Positions 12,610 to 25,496 are shown, counted from the first letter of the stretch. The stretch is 64,000 bases of DNA from Metallyticus violacea (GCA_030762175.1 CM060842.1:49800001-49864000), one strand, 5' to 3'. The notes: generated by a model from the sequence alone, not told the origin. Numbers and translations: made by a program.

Positions 12610-12814
12610 CACACTGACGATACGTGAGATGAAATGATATGTTGGGAAAGGATTTATTTAAGGAAGGAAATTTTCCAGGCCTAAGTTTAGGTACCTCTCC
12701 GGCATTTGCACCTGGAAAAATTGCAGTAAGGTGGGACAGTTCTGGTGGGAATCGAACCACAGACCTCTCGCTCATGGATCCGCTTCTTAACGACCTTGGC
12801 GACCCATGGCGGTC
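12610..12814 (-). mobile_element. SINE family B, partial unit joined head-to-tail
   Basis: Starts inside the family (CACTGACGATACGTGAGATG, homologous to CACTGATGATACATGAGATG) and runs to a minus-strand head GCCATGGGTCGCC...GGTCGTTAAG with B box GGTTCGATTCC. It lacks the last 40-50 bp of the 3' end. It abuts the preceding unit with no visible spacer, so the pair is a composite either from two insertions or from template switching. Confidence 0.82.
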
Positions 12815-14529
12815 TTAAATGAAGATGAAATCTATAGGTTGGATGCGCCTATGCCAACTAAGGGTATTGTACTTAATTACATTTCATTCACTGCTTGCTA
12901 TTTCAAACCGTCGTGTGTAGAATGATGCAAGAAACACAAAAACTCGTATGTGAATTTATAGTACCTCATTTCATTTTAAAAACCTTTTATCGGATTTGGA
13001 AAGTGTAGCTTTTGTTCTGAACGAATTGTAATTATATTCTGACAGTGGTTATGTATGTTATTATCATAGCCTGCAAACAATTGAGCCCCTCTTATGAAAA
13101 TGTTCTGCACTTGAAGTTAATATGGGGTTAGAATGCCACTTGTGTTGTCAAATTTCTAAAACATTATATATAATATTTTAAATATCTCTATTTATAAGCA
13201 TTAGTGTGCTATTTTTATTTTATTATTTACTTTTTGCTTTAAGTATTTTGGTATTAATTTTAATAAACAGTCCTAACATGCGCTTGAAATATCCTATTTT
13301 ACACTGAAATTGAATAATGTTTATAGTAGTATTACGTATATATTCATAATGAAAATGAGCGAAAAGACCCACCATATAGTGTTCCGGGTCCAATTTAATA
13401 GAAAATGTCGAAGCCGTTGGTACCTGGAAAAATAAAAGCCAAGTGTGCCCAGTAGATTATTTCACGAAGAAAATTCAAATCACTCATAGTTGTTATAAAC
13501 AGACATCTTGGCAGTCATGTTTGTTGAGATAGGCGAGATTCAGTCATTTTAAGTAGTAGAGCTACACTGGTTGACAGTGACCTTTAAACTTGAATCTATA
13601 TAGAGACTTATTGTACCCTAGCGTGTGATTATGAATGAGCCCTACTACACCACAAGCCCCATATGCCAGGTGCTTAGTACACCAGCATTATCTCCAGAGC
13701 ATTCGTTACTTCGGAAACCGGGCAGAATGTCACTTCTTGAGATCAGTTACCTTCTTCCAGCCCTTGGGTATCAAAGCGCCTCAGATAGCACTCCCTGGGA
13801 ACAGAGATCGGAGTCTCCAAAGTAAAAAAACTGAAGTCATATCTACATGCTAAGAACCGCAAAAGAAATGAATGAGGAATAGCCACTAAAACCAATAAAT
13901 GTAGAGATCTTTGTCGGAATGGCGGCCGACAAGTAAGATGCAAAGGTGACATGGGAGAGGAAGTAGAGAGTATTGGTGAAGTGAAACCAGAGAAATGAGA
14001 GAACTTGGAGAAAATCCCGAAAAAGTAGCTTTTGTCCACCGCAAATATCAATCCGCAGCTCTGAAATTTGAACTTGTCCCACATTTGTAGCATCTAGTGC
14101 GTATTGTTCGTTCTAAATAAAAATATACAAGTCACCGACTGGCTTAAGGCGTTCAGGCGTTATTTTAAGGGTAACTCTATGTATAAAAAACACCCATACT
14201 TCAGTTAATTGTTTTTATAACTTTTACATTTTCAAACATAAAAACTGAACATTTCAAATAATTATATATATATATATTAACAGTAATTATAATAGTAGAA
14301 AAGGATAAAACACTAACAAAAAGTCACACTTGAGATCTCTATATTTCGGACTCGTGGAGTCCTTCTATTGCAAGAAGAAACATAATTGCTGTTAATTTGT
14401 TACATTGTTAATAGTGTTACTTTATTTTTATTTTTATTTTATATATATATATATAGTTTATCATTACTTTAGTAAAATATATTATGGCACAGGACTAGAG
14501 GTAGGTTTAATTATAATTTTATATATTTA
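12815..14529. other. AT-rich DNA without recognisable genes
   Basis: Holds short AT dinucleotide tracts (about 14263-14278 and 14441-14456). A 116-codon minus-strand frame at 13743-14093 opens near a CYKCG-like stretch, but it lacks the spacing of a zinc knuckle and is not called. Confidence 0.45.
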
Positions 14530-15120
14530 AAATGTTAAAGTGCATTTTCTTGGAAACCATTGGAGATACTTTACTGAAATATTATGCATATTCTAGATAT
14601 TTTAACATTTAAATCGGTTGAACAGAATTTTGAACAATAATTTGCTAAAGAAAAACTTTTTTTTAAAAAGTCTATACTTAAAATGGTCATAAAATATGAG
14701 GATAGCTTGACCCACAGCTATACAAGTCTGTCCAATAGAATTGTGCGTAAGGATATTTTCTATAAAACTGCCAAATTTCATTGATTCTCAAAGATGAATA
14801 AAGATAAGTTGCGGAAAACTTAAGACAGTACTCCAACAGGAAGCGCATTAAGAAACGTAGCTCAAGAAGAAGGAAATGAAAGGGTAGAGGAAGCTCCTAG
14901 CGCCAATGGAAATGAAGAATAATACTTTAGAATTCAAGTTTTCCCAACTTAGGGTTTTTTTTTCTCGTCTTTGAGGTACACTTTCTCAGAAACTGTTTTA
15001 GGTAAAGAAATGACATTTGGAAATTTTATAGAAAACGTCCTTCTGCACAATCCTATGGAATAGATTTTCAAATCTTTACTAAGGTAATGGATATTTTACG
15101 ACTATTTTAAATATAACATT
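14530..15120. repeat. Long imperfect hairpin made of related units
   Basis: The segment about 14672-14826 is an imperfect inverted repeat of about 14935-15115. Examples: left GAATTGTGCGTAAGGATATT and TTCTATAAAACTGCCAAATTTCAT against the right arm's reverse complement GGATTGTGCAGAAGGACGTT and TTCTATAAAATTTCCAAATGTCAT. The match continues inward to TTTTCC next to AACTT on both sides, leaving a loop of about 105 bp (14828-14932). A third, direct unit at about 14540-14650 (TTTCTTGGAAACCATT, compare TTTCTCAGAAACTGTT at about 14983) looks related. The class of element is unknown; foldback transposon or expressed hairpin are options. Confidence 0.7.
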
Positions 15121-16424
15121 TTATAAAAATATTTAAAACTTTTTTGAAAATCAACATTTTGTTTCACATTTTTAATATTGAAATATTTATAATAAGTACA
15201 AAAAGTGCAGTAAAATTTATGCATGTCACAATGTTTAAATGAATAAGATTATAAAACAAAGGGGGAGTGGCACTGTCACGCTTGTAGTTATTTGATTCAT
15301 TATTTGATTCATAGTTAGAAGTATGTTTAATGTATGAAACCCTGGAATTAAATTTTGGAAAGTATATGATAGTTTTTTTTTAGTTAAAATTTATTTTTAA
15401 AAGAATTTACCTACATCTATTCTTAAAGTAGAAAAGATTCAAGGAACTTAAACAGAACATCTTTTGAGTGTACCTCAGAACATATCAGTGCCTTCTTTTG
15501 CTACCTCATACATCCAAAAGCATGCCAAATATCGCATCTTTGACTTATTAACTAAATATGAGCTGTTATTTTTCTTTCTCCAATGGCACAAATCGTCAAT
15601 GTGAAATGTTCTGATATTGCATCTCTGCCTGAACTTGCTTCTGAAGAGAGAATGGCGTAACTTTCCATCCTCCGTGACGCCACGATGTATGTATGCGTTT
15701 TAAGAGCTAGGTAATCCTCTTGACTCCACTTTTTGTGACCTCAATAAAAAGGACACAAAGTATTTAACGTCACGTGACTTTGGGGTAAGCGTCTATACTT
15801 TAGAATGGGCGACAAAGGAACAGGTGTAGGAATAATTACTGGGTTCAAGTGTGAGTGTAGCAGAACAAGGAAAGAGATCAACATCTTGCTCTCTCTGTTT
15901 TTCCCTTCTTCCTGCGTAGAATTTAAGAGTTCGACTGCATAGGTAGCTCCTGCATTCATACTATCCTTCTCCTTCCTTTACGAAGTGCAATGAGATGGTT
16001 AGAAAAATTAACAACTAAGCTCTTTGTAATCGTTAACTTCTTCATTAGAGCAAGAAAGCTTTGGAAAGCTGATTTGGAATTTAACGCGAGTTATGATTCG
16101 GGTTAAAACATGTAAAGCAAATGTATTTTAGGGAGGAGTGCAGTAACATCAACTCAAGCTATTTTTTTTTTTTTTTTGACAGGCGAGTAAAAGAATGCAC
16201 ATGTTTTAATATTAAGGATGTAAAACATAAGTTGAACAAATATCAAGTAAATATCGATACATTTTTTAAAGTCTTTCACGTTTTAATTTATATTCTGGAA
16301 GTATATTTTATGTAATATTAAATGGTGTAAAATTGAAAAAAAAAGAATACTAAGAAGTACTAAGAAAAAAATAGATATTATTCGATAGAAGCAAAGTGGG
16401 AGGTTATTATATGAATAGCAAAGA
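15121..16424. other. No recognisable gene
   Basis: AT-rich, with possible weak continuation of the hairpin family to about 15250. A 72-codon minus-strand frame at 15741-15959 and a poly-T tract at about 16163-16178 are unremarkable. Confidence 0.45.
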
Positions 16425-17122
16425 CAGGACTTCCAGAATATGTCCTTACCGCTCGCAATGAGCTTTGAGTCTCGGCAGATGGACATTCCACACAGCGGCC
16501 GCGTCTTATGCGTCTTGCGCTATTCGCACACAAAACCCTAATTTTACTATCACAAAGAGAGATTTCTTGTATACAATTTGAATTTTCAGAACATCAACAC
16601 GCCTCATCTGAAAAGAACACGAGATATGGGTCGGTAACTCTTCAGTTACTGATGAAAGAAACCACTCACAATAATGTACACGTGATACAGGATCGTCTAG
16701 TCGTAGACAATGGACAGGTGTACACTGTAAGGTTTGAGTCTTAACAATTAAGACACTGTTTCAAGACTTACGCCAATTTCGTCTAATTTGCCTTCCGTTA
16801 AAAATGTACGCCCTCGCACGTGCTTCTTGTTTGCACTGAACCAGTAGCAAAAATGTATTCACAGTTCGTGAATTTCAATTCTGCAAGGAGGCAATTGCAT
16901 AGGGAACTTTCGAATAAATTCCTCACAAAAGCGGCGAGATGATTCTTATTTATAATAATATTTACACACAAAAATATATTGCTCCAAATTCAGTTGTCGC
17001 ATTATCTTCGCGAACGAATGTAGACTGGTGATTGCTCGGAAGTTCAAGGACATGCAGACGGGCGGCCTTGGCCAAGACGCAAAGCTCCATGCTAGCGGTA
17101 AGGACATATTCTGGAAGCCCGG
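16425..17122 (-). mobile_element. Internally deleted DUF4817-type Tc1/mariner element with terminal repeats
   Basis: The ends are inverted repeats of about 50 bp: left CTTCCAGAATATGTCCTTAC (from about 16430) and the reverse complement of the right end reading identically in that part, continuing CGCTAGCATGGAGC. Between them the minus strand carries decayed transposase pieces: FLTEGKLDEIGVSLE (near 16760-16810), VHYCEWFLSSVTE (near 16640-16680), then remnants of FFSDEA, the first catalytic Asp region, and CDSKIRVLCANSARRI. The DDE core after the first Asp is missing. Related to the copy at 49159-49645. Non-autonomous. Confidence 0.72.
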
Positions 17123-17437
17123 TATATGTTATGTCATTATACTATATGCTGTTCTTTACGGGAAACTTTATTTTTCATTTAATATATGATAAAATAATAA
17201 GTACTAGTATAAATCAATAAATCCAATTATTGGATAATAATACTTCGAGATTTGTTCGGGAAGCTTTATGTATTATTCTAACTCATTCATAATAAACTCC
17301 GTTTTGATAATGAAATAAATTTCAATGAGCCTATGTAGATTAAATTTTGTCCAGCATTTGTGTTATGTATTTTCTTATTTTCAATGAATTTGACTTGATT
17401 TTAAGTAAAAATTCACAAACAATATACCTGCATATTC
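17123..17437. other. No feature seen
   Basis: AT-rich spacer between a DNA transposon relic and a SINE. No frame with recognisable content. Confidence 0.5.
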
Positions 17438-17449
17438 ACAAAGCAGTGT

Positions 17450-17747
17450 GTCGATCCTGGTGGTGTAGTGGTAACCATACTTGCTTCCTAAACCCAAGAT
17501 CGCGGGTTCAAACCCGGCCAGAATCGATGGATTTTTTCCGGGCTTAAAAGCCTAAGTAAGGCTTCCTTCGGAAGGGAAGTAAAACCGTGGGTCCCGTGTA
17601 GTACATGTACTGCACGATAAAGAACCTCATGCCTGAAAGAAGAGGCCTCTGAGCAAAATTTATCGGCCGTTTCACGCCCTGAATTGAATGGGACGCTGAT
17701 GACCTGAGATGTTAAAGAACATCCGTAAATAAATCAATTAAAAAAAA
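17450..17747 (+). mobile_element. SINE family A copy 4, perfect 12-bp TSD
   Basis: Flanked by identical direct repeats acaaagcagtgt (17438-17449 and 17748-17759), which set its limits. The head reads CGATCCTGGTGGTGTAGTGG and contains GCGGGTTCAAACCCGG, giving A- and B-box-like sequences. The body keeps the CTTCCTTCGGAAGG palindrome and the AAGAGGCCTCTGAGC stretch, and ends AAATAAATCAATTAAAAAAAA. The open frame crossing it is not a gene. Confidence 0.95.
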
Positions 17748-17759
17748 ACAAAGCAGTGT

Positions 17760-18365
17760 TAAACTTTTAATTTTCGAGTTATATCCTCATATGATTTCCT
17801 ATTGTTTTACACCATATATTGTTCGTATTGTGTTCTTTTGTAAAATAAAAACATCCTTTCCTTAGAATATTAAAATATATTTTATAATTAAAGAGAAACA
17901 GGCATAATTAACTGTTTTAAGGCCACCTTCGGGACTAATGTAATCAAATAAGGAAAGAATCTGCTGATGTTAATGGTGGTAATTATAATTTTAATATGCT
18001 ATTAGAAAAGTTATATATTATGAATTTTCTGGTTTTATCTAGATTTATTGATAATTTGATATCTTTGAACCAATTGTACATGTTAATAAGAATATCATTT
18101 ATTTTTTCCATATGACTGAAAATTATGTGAAACGTATGACAAGAATACTGATAGAAACATAAAACAAATTGACCTTAAAAATAGAATAATTATGAGTATT
18201 AGGGAGAAGATAAGTTACAATTTCTAAACAATTTAATTAAGATGCTTAAAGATGTTCGTGTTTTTTTTTGAAATAATATTTTAAAAATATCATATTAATA
18301 GTCATGGTTTAGAATGGTTACTGCGTAGGGCTGAAAGTTTATAGGTATTAAACAAACAACGGCCA

Positions 18366-18409
<44 letters not shown>

Positions 18410-20299
18410 GCTATTAGTGAGTTAGAAGAAAATAATGAGAAATACTACTATGGAAGTTTAAAGAGCTCTGCTGAAGAGTGAAAGAAGTATAATATGTTTT
18501 GGTCATTTTAAAGAATCAAGATGATGTTGAGATGGAGCATGAGGGTAAAAGAAAATAAAGGGTGTATAGGAGACAGTAAATGGATCACAGGTTTGAAAAA
18601 AAGGCTGCAAAGGGCAATAGTAAAACATAAAACAAATTTATGTTAAGCTTCTGACTTACTTCTCAATGCATTGGACTATTTGTCTAATTATTATTAACAG
18701 TGTAATAATACACTAAATTATAAGGGAGTTTATGAGTGGAAATCTCGCAGATATCTACTGATACCACTGGATAAATCTCCCACCAGAACATTTCGTCCTG
18801 AAAGTGTAGTCTTCTTAATATCAAAACAACTTCCATGCCTATATATTGTCACAGCCTCCGGTAGAACCCTCGCTTTTACACTATTCTTTTCAGTTAACTT
18901 AGCACGAGGTTGGACACTAGGGGCACAATCCTGATTTTAATCCCTAAAAATTCTTAACATCCTAAGTTAAAATATACGTAAGGGACGAGGAACACAAATA
19001 ATACGTTGAACTGATAATTGTGTTGAGTTGCTGCTAATGCAGTTTTGTATATTCTCTATATCATTCCTATTACAATTTCAAATGTTACCTATAGGACCCT
19101 ATTACGATGTCCAGTGAGAGGAGTTGTGCATCTTGACCCGCTCATATCTCTCGATAGATTGACAATTTTCTTTACCAAAATCTCCAAACATGCAACTATA
19201 CGCATGCGCAGAGCTTCGCTTTTTCTATTTTTACACATGCCAGACGAGCGTGGAATTAGCTCGCTATTGTTGACTGAAGAATATTTACTGTTACAAAAAT
19301 CACTTCGATAATGTTTATTATAGTGCATTATTACTCCTATTAATGCATAATTTCCATTATTAAGCGCTCTATATGTTAAATATTTCAAGTAAACGTAGTA
19401 ACATATCTAATTAAGGCAAAAATACAGTGTATTAACTCTGTTATCGGCCATGACATGAATATCTACAGCGGAAAACTAATAACATAAATATTCAAGAGGA
19501 AGCCTCCAGAAGTTTTAGACTCCACAATAAAATAATTTATTAATATTTTTTTTCATTCCTGTAGGTGAGGACATGGGGACAGATTAATAAGGTTACAATT
19601 AAAGTTTAACTATTGAACTACAGCACAGAAAGATTTGTTAAAGAGATTTACACATGTAAAACGTGTTTCAGACTATAGTTTTATTGAAAAAAAAAATCCT
19701 TTCCTTTCCTTTCCTTTCCTTTTTTTTTCTTTTCTTTCACTCTTCAATTGCTAGTATTTCCAGTTGATACTTTTCCCCTTTAATTTTTTCTAGCCCTTAT
19801 TGTCTACAGCTACTAAGGACATCCTTGCGGCCCTGAGCAAATTATGTATAATTTAGTTGGATGATTAAGGAAAACGTTTTCTTAATTGCGTTGGCACTAA
19901 TGATGCTGTATCTCTAATGATATGGGTTTGCATGTGGCCCGGATGTCTTGGAAAGTAAGGTGCAAGCAATGATCTAAAATGTATTCTAGGAAACTGGACA
20001 CATGCAAAGAAAATTACTACATTGATGTTCGTTGTAGAACGGAACAATTATTTGCAGTTTTTAGTTGTACTCGAGTATCACAAATATTGCTATTTGTCTA
20101 TAAGAGATGTTGGTGTATGCCTAAGGTAAGCTGTGTTGTCTTCTTATTAGATAGAAGGGAAAGAGACGAGGAAAAACAACGCCTATGTTTATTTGCACTT
20201 CTATGTAACAACAAGCCAGCAAGAGAGCTCAACGCCCGAGAGTTTCTGCAATTCTGATTTTTTTTTTTTTTTTTTTTTGGAACCACACTAAATTAAAAT
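17760..20299. other. AT-rich DNA, homopolymer and TTTCC tracts, no gene
   Basis: Holds a 38-base poly-T tract (18368-18405), a TTTCC microsatellite (19697-19722) and a 22-base poly-T run near 20259-20278. The stretch 18410-18640 faintly recalls a LINE C-terminus (GHFKRI-like) but too weakly to call. Overlapping 60-99-codon frames at 19045-19388 and 19979-20286 show no domain. Confidence 0.45.
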
Positions 20300-20626
20300 G
20301 GGACAAATCTTATTTTTGTACATAATTTTCCGATGTATAAACACATTTTTTTCAGCGGATAAGTTTCTTAATCCCATTATCGAAGAAGCATTGGGTTTGG
20401 GTTTCACCCGGTTTTGCCCAAATGCTTACACCTTCGTCGTCATCATCAAAACGCCAACCTTCCAATGCTTCTTTTAACGGACCAAGCATATAGCAATCAC
20501 AAGGCTATAAGTCTGAATATAGGGAGGGTGTTTCAATGCTGTATAGGGAGTTTTCTCGAGTTTTTCTCTTGTCAAAGCAGCAGTATGTAGACTGGCATTG
20601 TCTTGAGTGAGAATTAAGGCTTTTTC
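20300..20626 (-). pseudogene. Mariner transposase C-terminal fragment
   Basis: The minus strand from 20626 reads LILTQDNASLHTAALTREKL, the family's second catalytic Asp region (usual LLHDNARPHTA). It continues to HPPYIQTYSL, where HPPYSPDLSPCD is expected, so the third Asp region is damaged. After a frameshift comes GPLKEALEGWRFDDDDEGV, then CFFDNGIKKL and KCVYTSENYVQK before a stop, matching the usual C-terminus. The N-terminal half is absent because a SINE family B 3' fragment adjoins directly at 20628. Strong family match, clearly inactive. Confidence 0.82.
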
Positions 20627-20627
20627 C

Positions 20628-20727
20628 CTTAAAAACAAAACCTTTCCCAAATTATCATTTCATTTCATGTATCATCAATGTTCACCTTCTGTGGTATCTC
20701 AATGGTAAAAACGATAGTTAAACACTT
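20628..20727 (+). mobile_element. SINE family B 3' fragment
   Basis: The sequence CAAAACCTTTCCCAAATTATCATTTCATTTCATGTATCATC through GGTAAAAACGATAGTTAAACACTTATG matches the last 100 bp of family B, as at 40290-40375. It is 5'-truncated and abuts the mariner fragment at 20626. Either the SINE inserted into the transposon and the 5' part was lost, or a deletion joined them. Confidence 0.75.
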
Positions 20728-23700
20728 ATGTTTAAATTAAATTAATTCTAAAATAATAGTTATTCAAATTGCTTACATTTGAATTGACAGCTCTATATAA
20801 CAGATTAATCCATTAGTGAAAAAATAAATGCAAAGCTCTTCAATAGCATAGCATAGTAGAGCATGTCCAGTGAATATGAAACAAAAAATTATCAAAGCAT
20901 ATGATTAGATCATTTCCACAGTGTAGAAAGAAATGTTGAAGACCTCAGTGATTTTATATAAATGCATCATCAAAGTCGGAAAAGGCTCTTTGAAGATGGC
21001 AAGATATCCTGCAAAACAGGATTAAAGGCAGACACTAACAATTGGAAAGCTTGTATAACATTTTCACGCTGTAGACACTCGCGTTTACATCAATTACTGG
21101 CTTCAGATCAGATTTGAAGATAGGTGTGTTTTTAATTGTTCTTTGATGCCCAAACACCATTCTCTGGTAGTAATATTTTTTCAAAGGATATCTTATCCCA
21201 GATTTTGTCTTATTCTTTATATTTGGTAAGTCGAATCATGAAGATGCATTTAGTTTATTTGATCAGCCTTTGAATCGTGTTGACTTCCTCAACAGTAGAA
21301 ATCTGGTCTAGTCAACAATGCATCTTTTCACCTATCACCACCAAAGACTTTGCGCACTAGGGCGTTTTCTTAGAGGTCTATTTTTTAATAATATACTGCT
21401 ATATAATTTGTACACTTCAATTTCTGTGATCATTTCAATGATTGTAAAAGCGGAGTTGAAGCAGTGATGAAATACTTGTTTAATACAATTGTTAGTACCG
21501 TTTTCCCTTTGGAAGATTTGTCTAAATTCGGGAAGTTTTGTGTATTTTAATCCTTTCTGAGTGTCATTAATGATGGAGAATTATTAAAAAATAATACAGC
21601 ATGTTCCTCCATTGCAAATGATTCTGTATCAAATATGTGGCAGAAGATAATTATTTCATGTTAGGGTCCAAGTTCATTCAGATTGTAATACTGGAAAGAT
21701 AAAAGGTATGCTTTGCACATTTTTAACGTTATCACAAGATCAGAGGTTTAAAGAAAGAAAATAGCTACTTGTTTTTACATAATAGGAAAAATAATTAATT
21801 TAAACGGCCTTGCTAGATTGTTTCTTAAACTTTGTAGAATGTCAATAACTATTATACTTCGACAGCGAGTAAGAGAGATAAATAAGTGAAATCCAATGTG
21901 TATGATGAAGAGTTCATACCAAACAGAAAGCATTCCCCAGGATATCAGGGAAACGTAGAAAGAAACAATTAGGTAGAAGTACTTGTGGACCGAAGAAGCT
22001 GGTTCTAAAGAAAACACCTCTACACTTGTCAGCTACGCAGGTTGATGGAATTCCACCAGCTCACCAAACCTTCCTAAGTGCTCCGAATATCCCAATGTAT
22101 TGTGACTATGAAAGCAATTGAGTGATATATTACAAGGGTGCAGAATTCCATTATCTAGCGTTTCCCCCTGTTTACACAGCAGCACAATAACGCACGTACC
22201 CACACTGTGCAACTGGCTGGCTGACACGTTTTTCAGAGAGAGCTATTATTATTGCTCCAGTGATCACATAGGTTTTCGTTATTTTCTTTTCGCATTCCTT
22301 AAGGCCAATGTGCTTGGGGCGTAAATTTCTGCATTCTATTCTTCTGCTAGAGATGTACGCTATTGTAAAATGTTTAGCTTCCATACCTGTAGTATATAGA
22401 ATATAAAAGTAAAGCAGGGGAAAATGATGAAGTTTATTACAGGTTCTTGAACATTCTATAATACTTTTTTCATTTATACAAAGAATGAATTAATTTAGTC
22501 AGTATCCAATATGTCGGATACAAAATTCAGAATACGGAATTATGCCATTTTAGTTACTCTACAAACTACACACTAACAGAAAATCTATTTCTAAGTTGCA
22601 TATATGTTCCTACATACATTAATACAGCTAATCCCAGGTTGTAGTCTGTATTAATGAAGTCACTGTATCCACTTTAGTTTTTCACCTTCTAGAACCATAC
22701 TATTCAGTAAGTCTAAGGCCTTCATTCCCTACTTTCGTTACTCTTGTTCATAATTAGTAAATTCTTCACATTTTAACATCATCCCTTTCTCAAAAGTTTG
22801 TCTCTTAATCTTCCAGAATATTCTGCGAAAGTTTTATGTTGTTATCTCATCTGAGTTTAATTTTCTTTTTCGTAATATTTCATTGCTAATATTACCCCCT
22901 TTACTTGGTTATATATTTTATCTTCATCTCTTAGCTTCTTTATGGTGTAAAAAATAATAAAAGTTATTATCTTCACACACATAGGGCAAATATCTAGGAT
23001 TTCCACTATTTCTCAGACCCTCTAAATTCTTCTGTAACCAGTTTATCACACAAGAATAGTTATCTATTGCATGTTATGCTTTTTCGATTAAGTGTTGTAA
23101 GAAAGTACATGAACTGTTTGCCTTTGGTGCAAAAGGGCCTGAAGATTAATTAGTTACGATACAAAATGGAGGAAAAAGAGTAAAAGGAAATTTCAATGAG
23201 ACAGAAAAATGAAAATACGGAATTAGCACTTTTTCACCCATAATATTTTAAAAAATTATAAAAATCTTATCCATAAAGAGAAACACAGCAGTATTCCTAG
23301 CTTTTTATCATGGGAAAATGTGGGAAATACAGTAAAATCGTTGTTAACCGAGATTCTGTCAACTGAAATTCAATTTCATCGAAACGACTAATCCGAATTT
23401 TCAGTATGCATACAAAAGTGTTAAAATTTTAATATGTAGCTGTGCAGCTTTCCAGATGTGGAGGCATTGTGCCGGAAAATTTCTTAAAAAATAGGGGGGG
23501 GGTGGAATCATGACTTCTTTCCGAAAAAATTAATAATCTGTACTTTTACTTTTCTTATATACGGTATTTTTAGGATGGTTTATAGATTGTCTATTATATC
23601 TTTACTGAAATGATTTATGCACCATATTTGTTAAAAACTTTGCTTCTACAAAATTATATTTGACCCTTTGAGGGAGGGGTGTTAAAGAAAGATTTTATTG

Positions 23701-23729
23701 TGCTGCATATAAAAAGGATGAAATTGGAA
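20728..23729. other. AT-rich DNA without recognisable genes
   Basis: About 3 kb. Minus-strand 21090-21360 has broken open stretches without an identifiable domain. The frames at 21775-22384 (62-80 codons) show no homology that I recognise. A G7 run occurs near 23496. Confidence 0.45.
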
Positions 23730-23990
23730 AAGACGACAATAGAGAACATGGAATGGAAAAGGTTAAAGCGTAAGATTGTAAAAATGCTGATAAAAGAAGA
23801 CGGTACGTCATATAAGGCGAGAAAGGCGGCACAAAAAGGAAGGCGAAAATTATGAGGAATATAAAAATAAGAGAGTTCGGAGAAGATTTACGAGCAGGTA
23901 GGCATTAAAAAAGATGAGAAACATGATCAGAAAGGCAAATGCATTTAGAAATATGTACCAAAACAGGAGAATGCCTCACCCGACCGATAG
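23730..23990 (+). pseudogene. Possible LINE (RTE-like) linker fragment
   Basis: Plus-strand pieces YKARKAAQKGRRK and REFGEDLRAG, followed in another frame by ALKKMRNMIRKANAF, resemble the basic segment between endonuclease and reverse transcriptase in RTE-like LINEs. Frames are broken and identity is weak, so this is a tentative call. Confidence 0.3.
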
Positions 23991-24836
23991 TTGCAGCTCT
24001 GGTCAAAGAAAAGGCCCATGTTCCAGCAACTTCCCAACTGACAAATAATGAATGCTTTAGTGGAAGTTTTAAGTCTCTAGTTATGAATATTTAACGTATA
24101 TTAACTAATTATAATGAACTGAATTGTTTCACCAACAGGATATGCAGAGACTTCAACTGAGTTTGGAGATTCTTAAGCGAATTCCTGGAAGAGGGTAAGC
24201 ATTTTTTTATTTAATTATTTTTAAGATTTTTTCTAATTTTCTTTTTACAGAAGTGTGCATATGGATTGAAAGCAGTGGAATTAAGGTGTGCGCTGGAAAA
24301 GTCAGCTATGATTAATTCGTTTAATTCAAGCTGAATTGCTAGATGAGCTCATTTACCAAAATAATTGTTTAAAGTTAAACATTAAAGTACATAGTATATT
24401 TTATTAAGAATATTACACTTTAAAATAAATTGCATAAGTATTCTACGTCTGAAAAAACCCTAGATACAAAATGTCGTTGGTAATAAATCGGATTTTGTAC
24501 CTCGTTTGATACTTACCTACTCTTTAGGGGATGGGAGTAGCAACACTGTAATGTCAGATTTTACCAGTAGCTCTGAATTATGCAATATGGCCCATATGAG
24601 CTGAACATTTGGTGCAAAATTGTTATTTTTCATTTATCAAGAGGATGAAACTAAGTTGGTTTGTCCAATTTTGAGGTAACTTGTATTTTTTGCCCGAACC
24701 TAAAGAGTACCTGAACAAATTTTGGTTCATATCAGTGTATTTAGTATTGTATAATGTACACAGACATCTGTTTTCTAATTAACCTGTGAAATACTTCTGG
24801 GAAATTGATAGAAGATCTAAAAACTATCAAACTTGT

Positions 24837-24987
24837 ATATAAACATATGTTAAAATTAGTTTAATTTGTTAGCTACAGTTTTTTGGTTATATACTGATAA
24901 ATAATTCACAATTTCATATAAACATATGATAAAATTAATTTAATTTTTAGTTACATCATTTTTGGTTATTTATAAATGACCATTCAT
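24837..24987. repeat. Imperfect 80-bp tandem duplication
   Basis: TATAAACATATGTTAAAATT at 24837 recurs as TATAAACATATGATAAAATT at 24917. The following sequence (TTTGGTTAT, then ATAAAT) is also repeated at the same spacing of about 80 bp. Two units, diverged. Confidence 0.75.
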
Positions 24988-25496
24988 AAACAAATTAATA
25001 ACTAATACAGCTTTAGTAAATCCATCCGAGTGAGCAAGAGAGAGTGCGCGTTAAGTTCAGGTAAAAAATAATAAAATTTTATAGTTACAATAAATATTTA
25101 TTCAAAAACTGTAAGTGCATAAATTGTTTATTATCAAGTCATCAACATATTACTCGCATACACATGTTTTAATAAAACTTAAGCTATGCAATGTCGAATT
25201 TTATTCTTAAATCTACGTAAGTATGATCTACTAAATTTTGGATCTTTTAATCATTACATGGAAAGAAAACTTAGGTTCAAAATTTCCTACTATATTTTAA
25301 TCTTGCAAATGTAAAACTAATGGGCTCATTGCGTCTGTTTGGCAGGACAACGGGAAACACTTTTAGAACGGACGCATATCTTGGGAGAATAAATATCAAT
25401 AGTTTCTATTTGAAATTTTGTTCAATTTGTAAGTCATTGAATTTTGTAAAAACAAAGTTTATATAAACAGATTTTTTAAAAGTAATAGTGTATTAG

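Noticed and set aside
13743..14093. Possible retroviral-type zinc knuckle (CYKCG)
   Set aside because: The His and third Cys of a CCHC knuckle are missing, and a stop follows within 15 codons in that frame.
18368..18405. Poly-T and poly-A tracts as pol III or rho-independent terminators
   Set aside because: They are long homopolymers without an associated transcript or hairpin, so slippage tracts or retroelement tails are the simpler reading.
18410..18640. Possible LINE C-terminus
   Set aside because: Only a GHFKRI-like word is recognisable, and the frames are broken throughout.
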